Shown: positions 50,536-60,268 of the stretch, piece by piece | Numbering within the stretch: the first letter of the stretch is position 1 | How the letters are laid out: every line of letters starts with the position of its first letter | NCBI GenBank assembly: GCA_024638445.1 | Contig: JAHEKH010000004.1 | Coordinates: 1 to 63,067 of the forward strand | DNA length: 63,067 nt | From: Gammaproteobacteria bacterium | GTDB lineage: Bacteria; Pseudomonadota; Gammaproteobacteria; Steroidobacterales; JABDKV01 | Direction: 5' to 3' | Notes under the pieces: generated by a model | What the model saw: the letters and a program-made list of their open reading frames with translations, nothing else | Told to the model about the DNA's origin: nothing | Databases searched by the model: none | Translations under genes and position numbers: made by a program

Positions 50536-50910
50536 CTAGTCACCCCAGCCACCCAGGTCGAGAAAGGGCCAGGTCGATACGTACAGGATAAACAGGGCGA
50601 AACCGATAAAAACGATGAACCGGACCGGGTACTGCCGGAACGAATCCAGCAGTGTGGCTTTTCCACCCGACTGTTCCACCTGTTGCCGCAATGCTTTGGC
50701 TTCCCTCTCGCGGATCTGCTGGTAATCGGCGATCAACTGCCGGGCCAACTCGAGCTGCGATTCATCGCGCAACCACAGCGCGCCGGCCGAAATACCCCAG
50801 TTGCCCGGTGGGGTGGCATAAAAATCAACGCCGGCATCGGTCAACACCTGCTGCAGGTCTTCGGCCTCATCGTCAGGAACGTTTCTCAGGCTGTAGAGGT
50901 GACGCGCCAA
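50536..50910 (-). CDS. small membrane protein with DUF2007-like N-terminus
   Basis: LYSLRNVPDDEAEDLQQVLTDAGVDFYATPPGNWGISAGALWLRDESQLELARQLIADYQQ plus C-terminal TM. Confidence 0.75.
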   Translation of the reverse strand: MARHLYSLRNVPDDEAEDLQQVLTDAGVDFYATPPGNWGISAGALWLRDESQLELARQLIADYQQIREREAKALRQQVEQSGGKATLLDSFRQYPVRFIVFIGFALFILYVSTWPFLDLGGWGD

Positions 50911-51052
50911 GTCAGACTCGCAATGGACTTTGATCCAACTAGTATAAAAGAGTCCCCGGCGAGGCGACCGGGCAAAGACGAACGCGGCGTAGTATGCACA
51001 GACCCGCCGCTATATACTTGATTCAAAAGCCCTTGCCGGAGAATACAGCGCT

Positions 51053-51278
51053 ATGGGGGTGTGGCTGGAATTCAAGCGACGCAATGTCGTTCGGTTCGGG
51101 GCAGCTTAGGTTGTGGTCGCCTCGATCATCGCCCAGGTGGCGGAACTGGCGGTGGACAGCTTCAACGCCCCCGACCGGGTCATCCGGACCGTGCTGCCGG
51201 AGCCGGATCCGCGCTGGGATATGTTTGCTCAATGAAGTGCGTTTCCAGGCGTTTATCGATACAACGCTACGGGGTTGA
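51053..51278 (+). pseudogene. relic of a TPR/cyclase-type regulator: N-terminal TM segment plus possible C-terminal scrap
   Basis: 51053-51235 reads MGVWLEFKRRNVVRFGAA*VVVASIIAQVAELAVDSFNAPDRVIRTVLPEPDPRWDMFAQ* (in-frame TAG); another frame reads NEVRFQAFIDTTLRG* to 51278. Confidence 0.65.
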
Positions 51279-51286
51279 ACGACACG

Positions 51287-51685
51287 ATGAACAGGTCCTC
51301 GCCCGAATCCATGCGCTGTCCCAAGTGCCGGGCCGACATGGAGCAGATCGAGCACGATGGCATCGAGGTCGATCGCTGCGTCCTGTGCAAGGGCCTGTGG
51401 TTCGATGCCAGCGAAGTCGAGGCGCTGCGCGGCCGCAGGGCCGCCGCGGTGCTGGACACCGGCGATGCCTCGCTGGGGGAACGGACCAATGCCATTGACC
51501 GGTATTGCTGTCCACGCTGCAGCGGTGCAATGGTGAAAATGGTGCACCCGAAACAGAGCCATATCTGGTACGAACGCTGCAGCGCCTGTCATGGCTCGTT
51601 CTTCGATGCCGGCGAGTTTCGCGACCTGTCCCGTTTCACGATCTCGGACCTGTTCAAGTGGCTCCGGGTGCCGGACCGCAGCTAA
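51287..51685 (+). CDS. zf-TFIIB-type double zinc-ribbon protein
   Basis: MRCPKCRADMEQIEHDGIEVDRCVLCKGLWFDASEVEAL...CCPRCSGAMVKMVHPKQSHIWYERCSACHGSFFDAGEFRDL. Confidence 0.9.
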   Translation: MNRSSPESMRCPKCRADMEQIEHDGIEVDRCVLCKGLWFDASEVEALRGRRAAAVLDTGDASLGERTNAIDRYCCPRCSGAMVKMVHPKQSHIWYERCSACHGSFFDAGEFRDLSRFTISDLFKWLRVPDRS

Positions 51686-51712
51686 GGACAAGACTGTAGG
51701 ATCAAGCCTGTC

Positions 51713-51910
51713 GTGAAACCCGGGATTCTGGCCATTATCGGTATCTTCGTGATCTTCGCGGCGCTGGAAGCGCTGCGGACGGGACTGCTGCGCAAGCCCG
51801 GTCAGCGGCGCCGGGACGGCTGGGTGGAAATCGTCAGCTCCCTGTCGCTGGTGCTGTTGACTCAGCCGCTGGTGCACATCCCGCGCTTCGCCAACCGGGC
51901 AAAGCCTTAG
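51713..51910 (+). CDS. small hypothetical membrane protein
   Basis: 65 aa, MKPGILAIIGIFVIFAALEALRTGLLRKPGQRRRDGWVEIVSSLSLVLLTQPLVHIPRFANRAKP; GTG start; may be a truncated membrane enzyme. Confidence 0.45.
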   Translation: MKPGILAIIGIFVIFAALEALRTGLLRKPGQRRRDGWVEIVSSLSLVLLTQPLVHIPRFANRAKP

Positions 51911-53688
51911 TCGACTTTCGCCTTGGCGTCATAATCGAAGACCCGGCGCAGCTGCGCAGCTGCCTCCTGTGCCGAGAGAATCAGTGCTTCCTCGTCGTGA
52001 TGGATTGCGTGCTGGCGTTGCAGGGTTTTCTCGTCGTGCTCGCGAAACAGCGCAGCGGCCTGATCGGCTTCCTCGATGCTGCTGCCGAGAGCCACGAGAA
52101 TATCCCTGCTGAGCTCGATGCTGGACAACAGCGTGTCACGAATCAGCCCGTCGACCCCGAGATCCATCAGCGCAAACGCATGCTGGCGGTTGCGGGCCCT
52201 CGCATAAATCTTGACGTTGGGAAAATGATGCCGGACCGCGCTGGCGATACGCATCGAATTCTCGATATCTTCAACCGCCAGCACGAAGACCCTTGCCTTG
52301 TCGACCCTGGCCGAGCGAAGCAACTCCAGGTTGGAAGCGTCGCCATAGTAAATCTTGTTACCGAAACGGCGCACAAAATCCACCTGCTCAGAGCTGTTTT
52401 CCAGGGCGGTAAAAGGAATGTTTTTCATCGTCAGTATGCGGGCGACGATCTGTCCGAAACGTCCGAAACCGGCAATGATGACCTGGTGATCGGTCTCCTC
52501 GATGTCGTCAAACGGCCGCTCCAGCTCCCGATCCAGCTGGGCCGACAGCCGATGACTGGCAATGTAGAGCAGCGGCGTCAGGGCCATCGACAAAGTAACG
52601 GCCAACACCAGCCGGCCGGCCACTTCCGGCGCGAGCACGCCGTTGGCCACGCCGAGGGTGAACAGCACGAAGGCAAACTCGCCGCCCTGGGCCAGGTTTG
52701 CCGCAAGACGAATCGAATCGCGCCCGGAGTAACCGAACAGGCGGCCGATCGGCACCAGCACCGCCAGTTTGACCACAATCAGCACCGCGGTGAGCCCGAG
52801 GATCAGCAGCGGCTCACTCAGCAGCAGCGTGAGATCGACGGCCATGCCAACGGCCACGAAAAACAGTCCCAGCAGCAGACCCTTGAACGGCTCGATATCG
52901 GACTCGAGCTGGTAGCTGTACTCCGAGTCCGCCACCAGGACGCCGGCGAGGAATGCGCCGAGCCCCATCGACAGGCCGAGCGAGTACATCAGCAACGCCG
53001 AGCCGAGCACCAGCAGCAGCGCCGCCGCGGTAAAAATCTCGTGAACCTGGCTGGATGCCACCAGCCGAAGCAGCGGCCGCAGCAGGTACCGGCCGCCCAT
53101 GATAAACGCGGCCACCACGGCGACTGCGAGCGCCAGCTGTTGCAGCGGTGAGCTTTCCGGCGAGCCGTCGCCGGCCGTCACGGCCAGGTAGGGAACCAGC
53201 GCGATCAGCGGGATCACCGCCAGGTCCTGGAACAGCAAAACGCCAAACGAAGCCCGGCCCGATGGTGAACGCAGGTCTTTTTTCTCGGCCAGCATCTGCA
53301 GCACAAATGCGGTACTCGACAGCGAGAGGCCAAAGCCGACGAGCACCGCAGCCGGCAGGTCGCCGAGCCAGTAGTTCGCGAGCGCGGTCAAAAGCAGACC
53401 CGTGACCATCACCTGCGACAGGCCGATGCCGAAGACCAGCCGGCGCAGTAGCTTCAGGCGCGCGGGCTGCAGCTCGAGGCCGATAACGAACAGCAGCATG
53501 ACCACGCCGATCTCGGCGAAATGCAGCACCGAATCGACGTCGGATACCACGCCAATACCGTAGGGGCCGAGCAGCAGCCCGGCGGCGAGGTAGCCGATGA
53601 CCGACCCGAAACCGAGACGCCGGATCAGCGGGACAACAAATGTGGCGGCAGCGAGGAAAACCACTGCCTGGGCCAGCAAAGACGACAT
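51907..53688 (-). CDS. CPA2 monovalent cation:proton antiporter with TrkA-N domain (KefB/C-like)
   Basis: FLAAATFVVPLIRRLGFGSVIGYLAAGLLLGPYGIG, LGAFLAGVLVADSEYSYQLESDIEPFKGLLLGLFFVAVGM; DHQVIIAGFGRFGQIVARIL Rossmann. Confidence 0.95.
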   Translation of the reverse strand: MSSLLAQAVVFLAAATFVVPLIRRLGFGSVIGYLAAGLLLGPYGIGVVSDVDSVLHFAEIGVVMLLFVIGLELQPARLKLLRRLVFGIGLSQVMVTGLLLTALANYWLGDLPAAVLVGFGLSLSSTAFVLQMLAEKKDLRSPSGRASFGVLLFQDLAVIPLIALVPYLAVTAGDGSPESSPLQQLALAVAVVAAFIMGGRYLLRPLLRLVASSQVHEIFTAAALLLVLGSALLMYSLGLSMGLGAFLAGVLVADSEYSYQLESDIEPFKGLLLGLFFVAVGMAVDLTLLLSEPLLILGLTAVLIVVKLAVLVPIGRLFGYSGRDSIRLAANLAQGGEFAFVLFTLGVANGVLAPEVAGRLVLAVTLSMALTPLLYIASHRLSAQLDRELERPFDDIEETDHQVIIAGFGRFGQIVARILTMKNIPFTALENSSEQVDFVRRFGNKIYYGDASNLELLRSARVDKARVFVLAVEDIENSMRIASAVRHHFPNVKIYARARNRQHAFALMDLGVDGLIRDTLLSSIELSRDILVALGSSIEEADQAAALFREHDEKTLQRQHAIHHDEEALILSAQEAAAQLRRVFDYDAKAKVD

Positions 53689-53872
53689 GGCAACCTCTTT
53701 GTGATCGTTCAGACGCCCGGGAAAACCGGGCTATCCCATTCTGGGGGCCGGTCGAGCGAAAAACCAGTACCGGCCAGCGGGGTCATCATCGCGAAAAGTA
53801 GCTGAAACCATACCCGACCGGGGTTATCATCCCGCCGCCCGCCAATGCGCGGGCTGACAACGGAGAAATCAC

Positions 53873-55324
53873 ATGTCGATGCGCACGGTCCTGGCAGCCC
53901 TGTTCAGCCTGCTGCCGATGCTGGCCCTGGCCAGCCAGGATGAAATACGCGAACTGTTATTCGAGGACGCGATGGCGGCGCGCGGCGCTGCCGACGCGGT
54001 GGCGGCCAAGACCTATTCACCCCGCAGCTACGAGCGTGGCGCAGAAACGCTGGCCGATGCCGAACGCGATTTCCGTATCAACCGGCCACTGGAACGCATT
54101 CGCCAGGGTGCCGCCGAGGCGGCGGTACACTTTCGCAGCGCCGCGGAAACCGCGCGCGCCGCGCAGGAAAGCCTCTCGGGGCTCATCAAGCTGCGTGAGG
54201 CGGCGTTGAGCGTCGACGGCGGCCTGGCTGACGAAGACAGCTGGCTGGCCGGTGAACGGCGCTTCCGCGAAGCCATCATCGAGTTTGAACGCGGCGACAA
54301 GAAGCTCGCGGCACGAAGGGCCGGCGAAGCCGAGGCACCTTACCGGCAGGCCGAGCTCGCCGGCATCAAGGCCCGCTACCTGAACGAGGCGCGCCGGGTG
54401 CTGGCGCAGGCGGAGGAGGCACGCGCCGAACGCTATGCGCCGACGACCTACGCCCGCGCAAAACAGCTGCTGGCGGTCGCGTCGAAAGAGCTGACGGAAG
54501 ACCGCTACGACATCGACCGGCCCCGCGATCTTGCCCGCCAGGCCGAGGTCGAGGCCCGTCACGCCCTTTACCTGGCCGACTACGTGCGGCGGGCACGCAA
54601 GGAGAAAATCGATGCCGAAGCGCTGATCCTGGCCGGCGAAGTGCCGCTGCGGCAGATCGCCGGGGCCGCCGACCTGTCGGTCAACTTCCACCAGGGCTAT
54701 GAGCTGGCCACCGTGGCCATCATGGACTACATCGAGGCACTGCAGGACGACCTGCGCAACACCCGGCAGGACCTCTACGAGCGCAACGCCCAGGTCGATG
54801 CACTGGAAACGCAGCTGGATTCGCTGGAATCCCGTCTCGGCGGAATCAGCGAGGAGCGCAAGGCGCTGGAGGCCGAACTGGCCCGCCAGGAGCGCGAGCG
54901 TGAGCAGTTCGCCCGCATTGAAACCATGTTCACAGACGACCAGGCCGATGTCTTGCGCGACGGTGGCGAAGTCATTATCCGCCTCGTTGGCACCAGCTTT
55001 CCCTCGGGGCAGGCGGCGATCGAACCGACCGCCTACGAGCTGCTGGGCACCCTGATCCGGGCCGTCGACATATTCCCGAATTCACAGGTCCGTATCGAGG
55101 GCCACACCGATGCCTACGGCAGTGACTCGTTCAACATGGAGCTGTCGCAGAAGCGCGCCGATGCGGTGCTGAACTACGTGCTGGAAAACTCCGACATCGA
55201 GGCGTTCCGGCTCAGCGCCACCGGCTATGGCGAAACCCGGCCAATTGCCAACAACGAGACCGAGGAAGGCCGGGCCCGCAACCGGCGCACCGATGTGGTG
55301 ATCCGCCCCCGCGCAACTCGCTGA
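53873..55324 (+). CDS. OmpA family protein with DUF4398-like repeats
   Basis: Signal peptide; alanine-rich helical repeats; C-terminal OmpA NSQVRIEGHTDAYGSDSFNMELSQKRADAVLNYVLENSDIEAFRLSATGYGETRPIANNETEEGRARNRRTDVVI. Confidence 0.93.
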   Translation: MSMRTVLAALFSLLPMLALASQDEIRELLFEDAMAARGAADAVAAKTYSPRSYERGAETLADAERDFRINRPLERIRQGAAEAAVHFRSAAETARAAQESLSGLIKLREAALSVDGGLADEDSWLAGERRFREAIIEFERGDKKLAARRAGEAEAPYRQAELAGIKARYLNEARRVLAQAEEARAERYAPTTYARAKQLLAVASKELTEDRYDIDRPRDLARQAEVEARHALYLADYVRRARKEKIDAEALILAGEVPLRQIAGAADLSVNFHQGYELATVAIMDYIEALQDDLRNTRQDLYERNAQVDALETQLDSLESRLGGISEERKALEAELARQEREREQFARIETMFTDDQADVLRDGGEVIIRLVGTSFPSGQAAIEPTAYELLGTLIRAVDIFPNSQVRIEGHTDAYGSDSFNMELSQKRADAVLNYVLENSDIEAFRLSATGYGETRPIANNETEEGRARNRRTDVVIRPRATR

Positions 55325-55366
55325 GTCAGACGCCGGCACGCGGGCGTCACCGTCCGCGTGCCCGGC

Positions 55367-56665
55367 TCAGGCTTCGCGCAGGTAGCCCCACGCGTGGAGC
55401 TTGTCGTGATCCTCGAACCAGCGGTCACCGATGTCCTTGCGGTAGTACATGTTCGGAATGAGGATGTTCTGGATCCGGTTGTAGGCCTGCGACTGGGCCT
55501 GCTTTACCGAGAGACCCGTACCCGTCACGATGAGAACGACGCCCGAGCTTCCGGTAATCAGCCACTCACCGTTGACCTCGCGGATGTCCTCAATGTGAAT
55601 TCCTTCGCGGTTCGGCTTGCGAAAAATGACCACGCGGTCGCGTGAATTGACGTCGAAAGTCTTTTCGTCGTTGTAGGGAAACGGCGGCACGACGATACGC
55701 ACACCCACCTGGAAACCACGCTTGCAGCGGAAGTTGTCCAGCGTGCCGCGCGCCATTCCGGCAAAAAAGTCGCCCAGCGGCATCGCCAGCCCGTCGCTCT
55801 GGATGCTGATCGTCGGGTAGCCGAACCGGGCGGTAAACTCCAGCGGGTAAATGCCCTTGCCGTTGACGATGCAATTGACGTCGATATAGCCCACGTAGCC
55901 TTCTTCGGCCAGGCGCTGCTCCAGTTTTCCGAGTGTCGCGGCAAAGATCCGGTTCGGTTCGCTCCAGTACATGCAGGTGCCCATTTCCCCGGTGGACGGC
56001 CCGATGTCGCCCGGGAACAACAGCTTGTGCTCGAAGTTGACGTTGATCGGGTGCATGAAGCGCTTGCCGTTGAAAAACGCGCCGACGGCAACCTCGACAC
56101 CGCGCACTCGTTTCTGCAGCTGGAATACCTTGACCGTATCGGCATAGGCGGCCTTGTACGACTGCAGCACGTGAACGACGTCTTTGCCGTCGTCCTCGCG
56201 GCCCACGAACAACAGGCGCTTGATGTTCTGCGCCTCGCCGCTGGGCTTGATGACATAGGCGGAGGGATGTTTCTCCACAAAAGCGATGGCTGAATCGAAA
56301 TCGCTGAAGTCCTGGAACGGAATGATCGATACACCGTGGCGGCGCAGCTCCTCCTGGCCAAAGCTGCGATCGTCTTCGAGCTTGTCGGTGTAGGCGGTGC
56401 CACCTACGACGTGGTGACCCTCGGCCCGCAGTTTCTCCGCTTTTGCGCCCTGCCCCAGGACATCGTCGAAGATGATGACATCGGCCCAATCGACATGGGG
56501 CTCCCACTGATCGACCTTGGGCACCAGGCCGTCGGCGATGGAACGCTCGCTCTCGGCCTCGATGAAATAACGCACCTCGTGGCCCTCGCGCACCAGCTGC
56601 CATGCGATATCGCTGATCAGCGCATCGATCGATACGAGCAGGAACTTGTAGCGTGTGTCCGGCAT
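55367..56665 (-). CDS. phosphoribosylamine-glycine ligase-like ATP-grasp protein (PurD homologue)
   Basis: YVIKPSGEAQNIKRLLFVGRED, VEVAVGAFFNGKRF, GDIGPSTGEMGTCMYW, GYVGYIDVNCIVNGKGIYPLEFTARFGYPT. Confidence 0.82.
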   Translation of the reverse strand: MPDTRYKFLLVSIDALISDIAWQLVREGHEVRYFIEAESERSIADGLVPKVDQWEPHVDWADVIIFDDVLGQGAKAEKLRAEGHHVVGGTAYTDKLEDDRSFGQEELRRHGVSIIPFQDFSDFDSAIAFVEKHPSAYVIKPSGEAQNIKRLLFVGREDDGKDVVHVLQSYKAAYADTVKVFQLQKRVRGVEVAVGAFFNGKRFMHPINVNFEHKLLFPGDIGPSTGEMGTCMYWSEPNRIFAATLGKLEQRLAEEGYVGYIDVNCIVNGKGIYPLEFTARFGYPTISIQSDGLAMPLGDFFAGMARGTLDNFRCKRGFQVGVRIVVPPFPYNDEKTFDVNSRDRVVIFRKPNREGIHIEDIREVNGEWLITGSSGVVLIVTGTGLSVKQAQSQAYNRIQNILIPNMYYRKDIGDRWFEDHDKLHAWGYLREA

Positions 56666-56737
56666 CTGCCGTTACCTCCGCGAAACGTTGCCGGCAGACG
56701 GGCCCGGATTGCGCGAATGATACGCCTGGCCGCGGAC

Positions 56738-59700
56738 TTAGGGGAGATATCCGAGCAGGAGCAGGCGCACGCTGTCGCCCGGGTTGATTGTCAGGCCGTC
56801 GGTGCGACAGTCCCAGGGATCGAGGCCGCTGCGGGGCGACAGGACCACCTGGCCGGTCGTGACATTCTCGCAGCGCGTCAGCATCGGCCGGCCGGCGAGG
56901 CCGATCGCCTTGCCGCCGACCTGGGCGCTACCGGTTGCCGTTCCCTCGAACAACATCACCACCCTTTCGCCGGGCGCGTACTCGAGACCCTTCCAGCCGC
57001 AGTCCCAGGCGCTCTTCGCGGACGCAAAAATCACGTTCGATGGCCGGTCGAGGTTCAGACAAATAACCCGGGTTCCGGCAACGTTGGTCAACGTCGCCCC
57101 AGGTCCGGGTGGCCGGCCGTAAACGACGTAACTGGCGCCTGCCTCCGAACGGCCGCCGGGGTCCGCCGCGTAGGCGCCGATGAGCAAATCACCGATCCCG
57201 TCGCTGTTCAGGTCGCCGGCACCACTCACCCATCGCCCCGCGCGATCACCGGGGGCAATGCCATTGAGAACGAGGCCATTCGTACCGTCGAGGCTCCCCA
57301 GCTCGAAGCTCCCGGCGCTGCCCAGCCCAGGCTCACCATAGATCACGTAAGCTGCGCCGGCATCGGAAGTGCCGTTGGGGTCAGCCCACTTCGCTCCGAT
57401 GAGCAGATCGTCGATACCGTCACCGCTGACATCCCCCGGCCCGCTCACCGAAAGCCCGGAGAGGTCGCCTGCGGCAACGCCGTTGATCACAAAGCCGTTG
57501 GGCCCGTTCAGCGAAGCCAGCTCCAGCGTGCCGCTGCTGCCGACACCCGGCGCGCCAAATACCACGTAGCTGGCTCCGGAGCGTGGACCAGTGGCGCTCG
57601 CCCGGTAAGCACCGATCAACAGGTCGTCGAGACCGTCCTGGTTGACGTCGCCGACGCCGCTCACTGAAAGGCCGGAGCGATCGTCGGCAGCGGCTCCATT
57701 GATCGTGAATCCGTTGCTACCGTCGAGGCTGGCGAGTTCCAGTGCTCCACCGGAACCCAGCAACGGCGCACCGAAGACGACGTAGCTCGTCCCCGCCAGC
57801 GACAGCCCGTTGGGATCGGCGAGAGCCGCGCCTATGACAATGTCGTCGACCCCGTCTCCGTTGATGTCGCCTGCCCCGCCCACGGCAAAACCCGCACGAT
57901 CCCCGGGTTGAATTCCGTTCAGGATGAATCCATTGCTGCCATCGAAATCCCCGGCCTCAATCGTTCCCCCGCTGCCGACAAAGGGCCCTCCAAAAACCAC
58001 GTAGCTCGAACCAGCATCCCAGATTCCGTCGGGTACGGCTCGCGGGTCGCCAACGATTGCATCGTCGAAGCCATCAGCGTTGACATCCCCAAGCGCACTC
58101 ACTGCGATACCGCGAGGATGCCGCTCTTCGAGCGAAAGTTCGCCGTTGAGAACCAGGCCGCTGCTGCCATCGAGTGCAGCGAGCTCAACTGCGCCACTGC
58201 TGCCCAGTCCGACGCTACCGAACACTACATAGGCAGCTCCGGAGTCTTCCCCGTTGGGTTCGGCGCCCGATGCACCTATGACCAGGTCGTCGATTCCATC
58301 GCCATTGAGATCCCGTGCGGTACTCACCGACGTGCCGGAATCGTCTCCGCTCTGGACACCGTTCACTACAAAACCCTCTGAACCGTCCAGGAGGGCAAGT
58401 TCGATCAGTCCGCCGGCCCCTACACCAGACCCGCCAAACACGACGTAACTCGCACCTGAGCCGTCTCCATTCGGATCGGCGCCGATGGCGCCCACCACGA
58501 GATCGCCAATGCCGTCACCGTTGACATCCCCGGCTGAATTCGCCGAGCAGCCCGTACGATCGCCTGCCGCAGCGCCATTGAGAGCAAAACCATTGGTGCC
58601 GTCGAGAGCCGACACGTTGAGCTCGCCTTTGTTTCCGGCGCCACCGAACACGACGTATGCCGCCCCGGCATCGGTGCCGTTCGGGTCCGCCCCGAACGCG
58701 CCGATTACAATGTCACTGATCGCGTCCCCATTCAGATCGCCCGCGCTGCCTACCGAGATTCCCGTGCTATCGCCATTGGCGTCACCCAGCACCGTCAGTC
58801 CATCGGTGTCCCCGAGAGTCGATAAACGCAGGAGACCGCTGCTGCCAATGTCGTTACGCCCGAAAACGACGTATCCGGCGCCCGATTCCGCGCCATGAGC
58901 GTCAGCCAGGTAGGCACCAACCAGCAAATCGTCTGTTCCGTCGTCATTGAAGTCGCCTGCGCTGCTCACCGCCACGCCCGCCAAGTCATTAGGTGTCGCG
59001 CCCGCTACGATGAAGCCGTTACTGCCGTCCAGCGTCCATAGACCGAGACTGCCGCTTTCCGCAACGCCAGCGCCACCGAACACTACGAAAGCCGCACCTG
59101 AGTTCAGACCGGCAGGATCGGCGCGGTGGGCGCCTAGCACGAGATCCGAGAATCCGTCGTTATTGATGTCACCAGCTCCGGCCGCGGAGTAACCGGTGAG
59201 AAAATCGACGCCGGCACCCATCAGGACAAACCCATTAGTGCCATCCAGCGATGACAACTCTAGGACACCGCTGCCGCCAACCCCGGTACCGCCGTACAGG
59301 ACGTAAGCCGCGCCCGCATAGCGGATACCGGCAGGCTCGGCAAAAGGTGCACCGATCACGAGGTCGTCGATACCGTCGCCGTTGAAATCACCCAGCGAAG
59401 CTACCGCAACGCCCGACCGGTTGTCCGGTCCCTCGCCATTCACAACGAAACCGTCCGTGCCGTCGAGCGCAGACAGCTCAAGCGTGCCCGGTCCGGCGAG
59501 ATGGGGGCCGCCGAAGACGATGTAGCTCGCTCCCGACTCATCATCATTCGGGTCAGCGTGCAGTGCACCGATGATCAGGTCGTCATTGCCGTCGCCATTG
59601 ACGTCGCCAGCCGAGGAAACCGAGATTCCCGTCGCGGTTTCCTGGGTCCGCCCTGAGGCGCCGTTTACGATAAACCCGTTTGAACCATCGACTGTCGACA

Positions 59701-60250
59701 GCTCTACGGCACCGCTGCTGCCCAACCCGGCGCCGCCGAACAGGACATAGCTCGCGCCCGCGTAGAAATCCGTGCCGGCGTTCTCCGCCGCAATGATCAG
59801 GTCATCGATACCGTCGCCATTCAGGTCGCCGGCATTGCTGACCGCGCCGCCGGCCTCGTCATCGGCGGTCACACCGTTGACGACGTAACCGTTGCTGCCG
59901 TCGAGGCTCGAGAGTTCGAGCAATGCGCTGGTTGGTCCGGCCGTGCCAAAAACCACGTAGCTGGCGCCGGAGTTCTTGCCGTTGGGATCGGCATGGAACG
60001 CACCGACGACCAGGTCGTCGATACCGTCGTCGTTGACGTCGCCGGCGCCGCTGATGGGATAACCGGATTCGTCACCCGGGTTGACGCCATGGAGGACGTA
60101 ACCATTGATTCCGTCGAGATCTGCAAGCTCGAGCTCGAGACGACCCGCCCCGGACTGGTCCGGAGCCAGGCACACGCTTACGCACAGCAAACCGCTGAGG
60201 AACCAGGCCCTTTCCGGCAGCCTGTCTGGACAAATTCCCTCTTGCTTCAT
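56738..60250 (-). CDS. FG-GAP (integrin-alpha-like) repeat protein, 14 repeats plus C-terminal paired-Cys modules
   Basis: Fourteen ~65-75 aa units of form SGxLELSxLDGSNGFxxNGxxxGDxxGxxVSxAGDxNGDGxDDLxIGAxxADPNGxxSGAxYVVFG, counted by eye. Confidence 0.93.
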   Translation of the reverse strand: MKQEGICPDRLPERAWFLSGLLCVSVCLAPDQSGAGRLELELADLDGINGYVLHGVNPGDESGYPISGAGDVNDDGIDDLVVGAFHADPNGKNSGASYVVFGTAGPTSALLELSSLDGSNGYVVNGVTADDEAGGAVSNAGDLNGDGIDDLIIAAENAGTDFYAGASYVLFGGAGLGSSGAVELSTVDGSNGFIVNGASGRTQETATGISVSSAGDVNGDGNDDLIIGALHADPNDDESGASYIVFGGPHLAGPGTLELSALDGTDGFVVNGEGPDNRSGVAVASLGDFNGDGIDDLVIGAPFAEPAGIRYAGAAYVLYGGTGVGGSGVLELSSLDGTNGFVLMGAGVDFLTGYSAAGAGDINNDGFSDLVLGAHRADPAGLNSGAAFVVFGGAGVAESGSLGLWTLDGSNGFIVAGATPNDLAGVAVSSAGDFNDDGTDDLLVGAYLADAHGAESGAGYVVFGRNDIGSSGLLRLSTLGDTDGLTVLGDANGDSTGISVGSAGDLNGDAISDIVIGAFGADPNGTDAGAAYVVFGGAGNKGELNVSALDGTNGFALNGAAAGDRTGCSANSAGDVNGDGIGDLVVGAIGADPNGDGSGASYVVFGGSGVGAGGLIELALLDGSEGFVVNGVQSGDDSGTSVSTARDLNGDGIDDLVIGASGAEPNGEDSGAAYVVFGSVGLGSSGAVELAALDGSSGLVLNGELSLEERHPRGIAVSALGDVNADGFDDAIVGDPRAVPDGIWDAGSSYVVFGGPFVGSGGTIEAGDFDGSNGFILNGIQPGDRAGFAVGGAGDINGDGVDDIVIGAALADPNGLSLAGTSYVVFGAPLLGSGGALELASLDGSNGFTINGAAADDRSGLSVSGVGDVNQDGLDDLLIGAYRASATGPRSGASYVVFGAPGVGSSGTLELASLNGPNGFVINGVAAGDLSGLSVSGPGDVSGDGIDDLLIGAKWADPNGTSDAGAAYVIYGEPGLGSAGSFELGSLDGTNGLVLNGIAPGDRAGRWVSGAGDLNSDGIGDLLIGAYAADPGGRSEAGASYVVYGRPPGPGATLTNVAGTRVICLNLDRPSNVIFASAKSAWDCGWKGLEYAPGERVVMLFEGTATGSAQVGGKAIGLAGRPMLTRCENVTTGQVVLSPRSGLDPWDCRTDGLTINPGDSVRLLLLGYLP

Positions 60251-60268
60251 CCTTTAGTCACGCAGGCG

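Noticed and set aside
50994-51278. 94 aa ORF as a real CDS
   Set aside because: Better explained as one frame across a gene relic: a different frame carries the recognisable N-terminal segment and it has an in-frame stop.
51713-51910. Calling this a truncated sterol desaturase
   Set aside because: Only a vague TM/Arg-rich resemblance; insufficient to name a family.
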